64,000 bases of DNA from assembly GCF_000155675.2 (NCBI RefSeq), contig NC_020911.1, positions 3,648,501-3,712,500 of the forward strand, given 5' to 3'. The position numbers and the translations under genes were made by a program. This document shows, piece by piece, positions 58,203 to 64,000 of this stretch; the stretch's first letter is position 1, and each line of letters starts with the position of its first letter. The notes under the pieces were generated by a model. It was not told the origin of the DNA and ran no database searches. It worked only from the letters and a program-made list of their open reading frames with translations. The stretch comes from Octadecabacter antarcticus 307. GTDB taxonomy: Bacteria; Pseudomonadota; Alphaproteobacteria; Rhodobacterales; Rhodobacteraceae.

Positions 58203-59153
58203 ATGTTCAGGGTGTCAGCAACGGCTGCCGGTCCGCTATTTGCGAGCGTGGCGATGGTCATGTTCTCTTTGAACGACGTGGCCATGAAAGTCCTCAGTAA
58301 TGGCTATGCCTTGCACGAATTGGTGCTGATACGCTCCATTGTCGGCCTTGCCGTTGTCGTGTGCATCATGGTCCCTCTAAACGGCACACTTTCCCTTCTC
58401 AAGACACGCCGATTGGGCATGCATGTGCTCCGCGCGATCTTTGTTGTGTTTGCGAACCTTTGCTTTTTCCTTGGCCTCGCTGCCCTGCCCTTGGCCGATG
58501 CTGTGGCAATTTTTTTCATATCTCCCTTTTTGATCACAATCGCTTCGGTCCTTTTTCTGGGCGAAGTGGTCGGACGGCGCAGATGGAGCGCGATTGCCTT
58601 CGGAATGATCGGCGTTCTGATCGTACTGCGGCCAGGAACAGAGGCGTTTCAAGTGGCTTCACTCCTACCGCTGGCCGCTGCCTTTGGCTATTCGGGCCTG
58701 CATATCATGACGCGGTTCCTGCGTGACACAGAGAACGCAGTGTCGATGACATTTTACATCCAGATCGTCTTTATCGTGGTCTGCGTCGTGTTTGGTCTGC
58801 TCTTTGGGGACGGAAAACTTGCAGAGCAAAGCAACGCATCCTTGGCGTTCCTGTTTCGCGAATGGCGCGTTCCGGATACCACCGATCTTCCCTTGATGCT
58901 GATCCTTGGCATCTTCGCGTCTATCGGGGGCTATTGCATCTCACAGGCCTATCGATTAAGCGAAGCGGCGATTGTTGCGCCGGTGGAATACCTCGCGATG
59001 CCACTCAGCATCGCGTGGGGCGTCTTGGTGTTTGGTACATGGCCAGACGCAGTGGCATGGTGCGGGATTGGGCTGATCCTTTCGTCGGGGCTTTACACCG
59101 TCTGGCGTGAACATCAGCTTCAGAAAACAGCGGCGCATATTGTGGCGCGTTAA
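58203..59153 (+). CDS. EamA/DMT-family transporter
   Basis: A 316-residue protein with ten spans in two EamA repeats (MFSLNDVAMKVLSNGYALHE in the first span region, FLGEVVGRRRWSAIAFGMIG, and later APVEYLAMPLSIAWGVLVFG). AAGGAG lies 8 bp before the ATG. It is distant from the EamA gene at 31161. As cargo of the transposon with a TRAP importer, it may export a product of the imported solute; that is inference. Confidence 0.85.
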   Translation: MFRVSATAAGPLFASVAMVMFSLNDVAMKVLSNGYALHELVLIRSIVGLAVVVCIMVPLNGTLSLLKTRRLGMHVLRAIFVVFANLCFFLGLAALPLADAVAIFFISPFLITIASVLFLGEVVGRRRWSAIAFGMIGVLIVLRPGTEAFQVASLLPLAAAFGYSGLHIMTRFLRDTENAVSMTFYIQIVFIVVCVVFGLLFGDGKLAEQSNASLAFLFREWRVPDTTDLPLMLILGIFASIGGYCISQAYRLSEAAIVAPVEYLAMPLSIAWGVLVFGTWPDAVAWCGIGLILSSGLYTVWREHQLQKTAAHIVAR

Positions 59154-59154
59154 T

Positions 59155-59253
59155 CTGGCGCGCTTCGAGTATCTCTCGTTTGATCCTTTCTCTTTGTTGT
59201 AGAATGGCGTTGTCCCGTCCGAAGTAGACGTCAGCGGGCGTGACGTTGTTCAT
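59155..59253 (-). pseudogene. IS3 orfB C-terminal remnant
   Basis: Minus strand reads NNVTPADVYFGRDNAILQQR and ERIKREILEAR, the tail of the same IS3 transposase type as at 51541 but of a diverged copy. It directly joins the umuC fragment at 59254. Confidence 0.8.
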
Positions 59254-59366
59254 CCGTCATTGTTCGACAGCACGATCACCGGCACGTTCTTCAAAGTCGG
59301 GTCAAATATCCGCTCTGCTGAGACATAAAAATTTGTGCTGTCAGAGATCGCAATGGGCCGCTTCAT
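59254..59366 (-). pseudogene. umuC: umuC 5' fragment, second copy
   Basis: From ATG 59366 (ATGA overlap with umuD) reads [20 protein letters not shown] to [11 protein letters not shown], 38 codons, then meets an IS3 remnant. The longer fragment shows that the first copy lost a few more codons. Confidence 0.85.
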
Positions 59367-59717
59367 TCAAGATCATACCGCCGCACCACGCCTGCAATGA
59401 CGCCCCATATCTCGCTGTCTTCTGTCAACTCGATATCAGGAAAGCTCTCTTTGCTGTTGGCCGGAGCCAGAAAATAACGCCCGTCCCGCTTGCGCAACAT
59501 CTTCGCGGTCACAGCACCTTCGACGACGGCTAAAACTGCGCGCCCAACTCTCCGCTTACCAGCACGGTCAACGGCGATAATATCCCCATCTCGAATGCCT
59601 GCATCCCACAAACAATCACCTTCAACGCGCCGCCAAAACGTCGATGACGGGTGCCGAACAACCCACGAAATGGGATCAATCTCGTCTTCAAGGTCATCTC
59701 CAGCAGGTGACGGGAAC
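59363..59717 (-). pseudogene. umuD: umuD second copy, cut at the autocleavage site
   Basis: Begins at the IS3 border with FPSPAGDDLEDEIDPISWVV and continues to the normal C-terminus. The IS border falls directly at the Ala-Gly cleavage region, so what is left corresponds to UmuD'. It also has GDCLWDAGI, with Cys encoded by TGT (TGC in copy 1). It differs from copy 1 at many silent sites, so the two are older paralogues. Confidence 0.85.
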
Positions 59718-59803
59718 TGTCTGACGTCAGCGCTTCTGGGTCCAAATAGGCATATTTGATAAGAGAGTGTTGTTGGCTCATCGTAACCACTGAGGAGTGG
59801 GAC

Positions 59804-60227
59804 ATGAGACAGACAACTGGAACACGCAAAAGCCCGGGCGAGAAGATCGTCAAAGATATCAAACGGGCGACCCGCAAGCATTATTCATCTGAAGAGAAGA
59901 TTAGGATCGTCTTAGACGGTCTGCGTGGGGAAGACAGCATTGCCGAGCTGTGTCGTCCACTGCCCGGCAGTGCATGTTTACATGCACGAGAGGGGTGAAG
60001 GCATCTCCCAAGGCATCTCCCAAGGCATCTACTACAAATGGTCCAAGGACTTTATGGAGGCCGGTAAGAAGCGCCTTGCGGGCGATACCGCCCGCGCCGC
60101 CACAACCGACGAGGTGAAGGATCTGCGCCGTGAAGCACGTGATCTGAAGGAAGTCGTTGCGGAGCAAACACTTGAACTCCGCTTGCTCAAAAAAAGCATG
60201 TTCGACGGTGGGGGCGACCACGAATGA
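59804..60227 (+). pseudogene. IS3 orfA with a hairpin element (copy 2)
   Basis: As copy 1, with the same element at the same place, plus an extra 12-bp GGCATCTCCCAA unit (around 60001-60030) that duplicates the codons for GISQ. Otherwise identical in the parts compared. Confidence 0.85.
59958..59995 (+). repeat. hairpin element (orfA, copy 2)
   Basis: CACTGCCCGGCAG, inner palindrome TGCATGTTTACATGCA, then CGAGAGGGG. Identical to 52778-52815. Confidence 0.92.
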
Positions 60228-60733
60228 GGTATCCCGCATCAGAGAAGCTGGAGATCATCAAGCTGGTCGAGGGGTCGCATCTGCCGGCCCGCCTGACTTT
60301 GGCCAAGCTCGGCATTCCACGCACCACATTCTACCGTTGGTATGATCGGTATTGGCAGCGTGGTGAGGCTGGCTTGCAAGACCAATCTCCCAAGCCAAAG
60401 CACGTCTGGAACCGTATTCCTGACGAGGTGCGACGTCGGGTTGTGGACCTTGCGCTGGAAGAGACAGAACTGTCACCGCGTGAACTGGCAGTGACCTTCA
60501 CAGATAAGGAAAGCTACTTCGTATCAGAGGCTTCCGTATACCGTATGCTGAAGGCGCATGACCTGATCACCAGCCCAGCCTTCATCGTCATGAAAGCCGC
60601 CAGTGCGTTCAAAGACAAAACCACAGCGATCAACCAGCTTTGGCAAACTGACTTCACCTATCTCAAGGTTCTGGGATGGGGCTGGTTCTATCTCAGTACG
60701 ATCCTAGACGATTACAGCCGTTACATCATCTCC

Positions 60734-60773
60734 GCTGCCCGGCAGGGTATTGCGCAGCAATGTCCCGAGAGGG
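60734..60773 (+). repeat. hairpin element (orfB, copy 2)
   Basis: GCTGCCCGGCAG, inner palindrome ATTGCGCAGCAAT, then GTCCCGAGAGGG. Forty bases between IIS and WKL codons, identical to copy 1. Confidence 0.92.
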
Positions 60774-61171
60774 TGGAAACTCTGCACCAATATGCGGGCT
60801 GAGGACGTGACTGACACGCTCGACTTGGCCCTTAAGGCGTCCGGCTGTGATCAGGTTCACGTCGTTCACAAACCACGGCTGCTGAGCGACAACGGATCCA
60901 GTTACGTATCCGGTGACCTGGCTGAGTGGTTGCAAGGGAAAGGCATGAAGCATTCTCGCGGCGCGCCATATCATCCGCAAACACAGGGCAAGATCGAGCG
61001 ATGGCATCAAACCTTGAAGAACCGCATCCTCTTGGAAAACTACTTCCTGCCAGGTGATCTTGAAGCCCAAATTGAAGCATTCGTCGATCACTACAACCAC
61101 CAGCGCTTCCACGAGAGTCTGAACAACGTCACGCCGTCTGACGTCTACTTCGGCCGTGACAAAGCCATTCT

Positions 61172-61757
61172 TGAACCGCCCCGGCTTTACCGGAGGGTGA
61201 TTTATTCAATGACTAGGCGACCATATCGAGTTTGTTCAGGTTTGCATAGAACGCCTCCTCTGCTTCTGCGGGTGTGATGTATCCGATGGGGCCGAGCAGG
61301 CGGCGGTTGTTATACCAATCGACCCATTTCAGCGTTTCCCACTCAACCTCACGCATCGATTTCCATGGACCGATTTGGTTGATGACTTCGGTTTTGAAGA
61401 GGCCGATGACGCACTCGGCCAGCGCATTGTCGTAGGCATCACCGACGGTTCCGACCGAGAGATCGATTTCGGCCTCGGCCAGGCGCTCGGTATACTTGAT
61501 CGACAGGTATTGTGATCCGCGGTCCGAGTGGTGGACCAAAGCCTTGTTATCTGGTGTTTTTCTTTGCCAGATTGCTTGCTCCAACGCGTCGAGCACGAAT
61601 TGGGTCTTCATTGATGTCGATGTGCGCCAGCCTACGATCCGCCTTGCAAAGACATCAATCACGAACGCGACGTAGACTGTCCCTGACCATGTGGGCACGT
61701 AAGTGAAGTCTGAAACCCACAGCTTGTTTGGCCGATCCGCCTTGAACAGGCGGTTCA
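61172..61757 (-). mobile_element. 586-bp mini-IS3 with one natural and one internal end
   Basis: Ends TGAACCGCC (61172-61180) and GGCGGTTCA (61749-61757), with the 4-bp duplication TTCT at 61168-61171 and 61758-61761. The right end is not a normal IS terminus: it is part of the transposase codons for NRLFKA. Only the C-terminal part of an orfB is inside. It seems to have moved as a truncated unit with help from a complete relative. Confidence 0.8.
61213..61757 (-). pseudogene. IS3-family OrfB, C-terminal part
   Basis: Reads MNRLFKADRPNKLWVSDFTY (first DDE Asp), ALVHHSDRGSQYLSIKYTER (second) and DNALAECVIGLFKTEVINQI (Glu), to YANLNKLDMVA. All three catalytic residues are present, but the N-terminal part and orfA are missing, so it cannot work alone. 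Confidence 0.85.
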
Positions 61758-61947
61758 TTCTACAACAAAGGGAAAGGATCAAACGAAAGACACTCGAAGC
61801 GCGCCGCTTGCATCACAGCCTGCACGCCACATAATGAAACCAACCAGATGAGCCGAACGCTCTCTTAATTTAAGCCGCCTTTGGTGCCAAAAACCCTGAC
61901 GACGTACAGATGCGTATCCACTCAATGCTGCCGCAAATTTCTGCTTT

Positions 61948-63144
61948 ATGTTGGGGAGCTCTCTGCTACGGAGAAAAAGGAATACTGCCGTGACCCAGTT
62001 AAAATGCAATAGGTGGGCTGTATATCAACGGGGCTTCGAGGTCGCATCGCAAGGAGAGGATGCAATATTTACCGCCCTGAGCGAGCTTCAGAAGTTACCT
62101 GGGAAATCGCTAGATTATCCAGCAAGCATTTTCCCCGTTCTGTACGACTATCTAGCCAAAAAATATCGCGGCAACTCGGATTACAGTCCGTTTCGCGACC
62201 TCATGCGCCGACACATGTTAAGAACATGGCCTTTGGGGATCGGTAACGAAATATTTGGCGATCCGGTCTTAAAGCGCTCTCTTCATTCTGTCCGCACAGC
62301 GGCACTTGAAACAGGCGTCGACCAGCGACGGCTACGCAAAATGCTCGTTACCGCCGGCCTAATTCATGAAACAGAAAGTGATGGACGATCTGCATAGGAA
62401 GTTTTTGACGCCTCAAAAGCAGAGCCACTCCTCAAAGAACTTACCACCTTGATACCCGCAACTACTTTTGCGGCTAACATAGGCGCTTCGCGCTCTCAGT
62501 TCGACTTGCTTGTTCCAGATGATATATTTTTGCCAGCCTTGGTAGGCAGCAACACCAAAGCGGTCTGGAACCCTCGCGATGGGTGTGACTTTCTCGACAA
62601 TCTATTCATGGGGACCATCCAGCTTCGCGAAGCTCCACATGGATGGACGAACATTCCAAAGTCGGCTCAACGATTGAAGATTGGTCCAGGCGTGATCATC
62701 AATGCAATCCGGCAGGGCAAAATTACAAACGTTGGCAATCATCTGCGCTTTAAAGGCTATGGTGCAATCTATGTCGACCACCGAGATGTTATCGCTGCGC
62801 TTGGCAATCAACCGCCACCTGCGCAAAACGTTGAGCTCTTTTCGAAATCAGTCGGAGTAAGTCAACCCAGCAGGATGCGGCGATTGATCACCAACGGGCA
62901 TGTTCTGGCCACTAAATTGCAAAACCCCCGAACAAAGGCCGATCAATTCTATTTTACTTCAAAAGATGTAGATGCGTTTCATGCTGCATTCCAGAAGCCA
63001 CGAACGATAGCAATCTCCTACGCCCGCAGTTGGCAAAGCGTTGGCGGTGAGCTGAAATCGAAGAACGTGAAGCCCTTCTCGCCAGACGGAGAGGATTACG
63101 GAAATATTTACCAGCGGCGAGATGTCGAGGCGGCCCTCAGCTGA
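61948..63144 (+). pseudogene. TniQ-like transposition protein, truncated, with an in-frame TAG
   Basis: The frame from about 61948 to 63144 is continuous except for a TAG at 62395. It contains DYPASIFPVLYDYLAKKYRG, DLMRRHMLRTWPLGIGNEIF, and SVRTAALETGVDQRRLRKML (a helix-turn-helix), followed by a second region with KSAQRLKIGPGVIINAIRQG. The order resembles the C-terminal part of TniQ-family proteins. The N-terminal part is cut away by IS3 copy 2. Family assignment is from pattern only; its place next to TniQ-type transposon ends supports it. Confidence 0.6.
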
Positions 63145-63169
63145 ACCTCTACACAACATCCAAAAGAAA

Positions 63170-63199
63170 GGGACGATGCACTCAGCATCATCCTTTTTT
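63170..63199 (+). terminator. terminator after the TniQ-like gene
   Basis: GGGACGATGC and GCATCATCC pair (one mismatch) around ACTCA and lead into TTTTTT, 25 bp after the stop. Confidence 0.8.
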
Positions 63200-63254
63200 G
63201 TTGGCCTTTCTTGAACTCAGGTACCCATCAGGAAAAGGTTTAGTGTGATCCCAA

Positions 63255-63282
63255 GAAAAGGTATGCTGTGACTGACACATAG
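63255..63282 (-). repeat. right transposon end and target duplication
   Basis: GAAAAGGTATGCTGTGA within 63255-63271 is the complement of the left-end site; the element ends ACTGACA at 63277, followed by CATAG at 63278-63282. Confidence 0.82.
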
Positions 63283-63296
63283 ACATTATCCCATGG

Positions 63297-64000
63297 CTAA
63301 GAGCATTTCGAATAGCCACAGTCCGCACAGGTCATGCAGCCGCTCATCATCCGCAGTTCATACGATCCACAGCTGGTGCAGGTTTTGCCTTTTGGCTTTA
63401 TGTTGACGATCTCGGCTTGCGGATCGGATTTTAGCCCCATGCCTTCGCCCGCCAGAAAGCCAGTGGCGATCATGTGTTTTTCGATCACACCGCCGATAGC
63501 CGCCAGAATGGACGGCACATATTTGCCGTTCATCCATGCCCCGCCGCGCGGATCAAATACCGCTTTGAGTTCTTCAACCACGAACGACACATCACCACCA
63601 CGCCGGAAAACAGCCGAAATCATGCGGGTCAACGCCACGGTCCACGCGAAATGTTCCATGTTCTTTGAGTTAATGAATACCTCAAACGGGCGATGCTGCC
63701 CAAGGTGCAGGATATCGTTCACCGTGATGTAGATCGCGTGTTCGCTGTCGGGCCATTTGAGCTTGTAGGTCTGGCCGTGCAGTTCTCCCGGGCGGTTCAG
63801 CGGTTCGGTCATGTAGATGACGTCGCCTGCGTTTTCATCCTCTACGGTTTCAGACCGAACTTCAGTGTCACTTCCATACTGAAGCCATCCTGCCGTCACA
63901 CCGAGGGCAGTGGCGAGAGCTCGAACGTTATCACTTGAAGCTTCGCTGGACTTTTTTTCAATCCTACTCAAGAATGGTTGAGAGATGTTTGCTGCGTCGG
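63297..64000 (-). CDS. nrdJ: B12-dependent ribonucleotide reductase C-terminal part, joined to an XRE-like segment (partial)
   Basis: The minus strand is open to the window end. The last 180 or so residues match the end of NrdJ: DVIYMTEPLNRPGELHGQTY, NMEHFAWTVALTRMISAVFR, GGAWMNGKYVPSILAAIGGV (TSCPD domain) and a final zinc pattern CTSCG ... GCMTCADCGYSKC. Just before, in the same frame, the sequence is NISQPFLSRIEKKSSEASSD and NVRALATALGVTAGWLQYG, which looks like an XRE helix-turn-helix and not like NrdJ. Either the gene is a chimera after rearrangement or the junction hides a frameshift. Confidence 0.75.
   Translation of the reverse strand, partial: DAANISQPFLSRIEKKSSEASSDNVRALATALGVTAGWLQYGSDTEVRSETVEDENAGDVIYMTEPLNRPGELHGQTYKLKWPDSEHAIYITVNDILHLGQHRPFEVFINSKNMEHFAWTVALTRMISAVFRRGGDVSFVVEELKAVFDPRGGAWMNGKYVPSILAAIGGVIEKHMIATGFLAGEGMGLKSDPQAEIVNIKPKGKTCTSCGSYELRMMSGCMTCADCGYSKCS

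Larger units (their letters stand above)
60224..61834 (+). pseudogene. IS3 orfB with hairpin and mini-IS insertions (copy 2)
   Basis: Same transposase as copy 1. The 40-bp hairpin lies at 60734-60773 and the 586-bp mini-element at 61172-61757, between the FGRDKAIL and QQRERIKRK codons. The frame resumes after it to the stop at 61834. Confidence 0.88.
59718..61909 (+). mobile_element. IS3-family element, copy 2, containing a mini-IS
   Basis: Same ends as copy 1 (TGTCTGACGTCAGCGC at 59718; complement of TGTACGTCGTCAGGG ending 61909), opposite orientation. Flanks AAC and GAT do not match, and both neighbouring genes (umuD, TniQ) are truncated at the borders, so recombination or deletion has taken place. 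A 586-bp element sits inside orfB. Confidence 0.88.
54032..63277. mobile_element. 9.2-kb TniQ-associated transposon (Tn7/Tn5053-like ends), degenerate
   Basis: Inverted ends TGTCACTCACAGCATACC at 54032 and TGTCAGTCACAGCATACC read inward from 63277 agree at 23 of 24 positions when extended through TTTTCT, and both are bordered by CATAG. TGT-ends, 5-bp duplications and repeated inner sites at one end are characters of transposons moved by TniA/TniB/TniQ or Tn7 proteins. A TniQ-like pseudogene lies at the right end; tniA and tniB are absent. Cargo: TRAP-TAXI transporter, EamA protein, umuDC pieces and an IS3 element. Confidence 0.8.

Overview
The window looks like a Rhodobacterales (Roseobacter-group) alphaproteobacterial chromosome. 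Evidence for this includes GcrA, a DUF1127 gene followed by RNA hairpins with CCUCCUCCC loops (as in Rhodobacter CcsR RNAs), ScfR/PccR-like TTTGCAAA motifs before prpE, an alphaproteobacterial LexA box (GTTC-N7-GTTC), a B12-dependent ribonucleotide reductase and many roseobacter-type housekeeping genes. The density of degraded insertion sequences recalls Octadecabacter, but that placement is an inference.

Layout. 1-5.4 kb: nucleoside salvage cluster on the minus strand (cdd-deoA-deoB-add-upp, mostly overlapping by 4 bp) behind a frameshifted cupin gene. 5.5-35.3 kb: ordinary core genes (maeB, prpE, nadK, glyA, lepA, rpmB, meaB, hrpB, gnd, argD-argF, gcrA, cytochrome b561, a MarR regulator) with one IS remnant at 11.2 kb and a few accessory genes (DUF4145 protein, nuclease-like protein). 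35.5-53 kb: an IS-dense zone holding bluB under a cobalamin riboswitch, a copper-resistance operon (copD-copC-cytochrome c-DUF411), a PLP decarboxylase broken by an IS5 element, an IS3 element itself split by an IS110 element, umuD with a LexA box and a truncated umuC, and the CcsR-like RNA locus. 54.0-63.3 kb: a 9.2-kb transposon recognisable by inverted ends and a 5-bp target duplication. It carries a TAXI-type TRAP transporter, an EamA exporter, a second broken umuDC copy, an IS3 copy and a decayed TniQ-like gene, and it stops 19 bp from the end of an nrdJ 3' segment.

The most unusual signal is a family of about 40-bp hairpin elements. Conserved outer arms (TGCCCGGCAG ... CGAGAGGG) flank a variable inner palindrome. 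I count about 20 full, degenerate or partial copies, all inside transposase genes or IS remnants (IS3, IS5 and IS30 families) and none inside a host gene. Comparison of paired IS copies gives exact insertion points, shows different inner palindromes at the same point of two IS5 copies, and shows an IS3 element present twice with the same two insertions, so these elements do not prevent IS spread. I know of no description of this family.

Genes working together: nucleoside salvage feeds ribose phosphate and bases. prpE and meaB belong to propionyl-CoA/methylmalonyl-CoA handling, which is B12 dependent, like NrdJ; bluB makes the lower ligand of B12. Two separate loci (20.5-21.5 kb and 41.2-44.2 kb) encode periplasmic copper handling.
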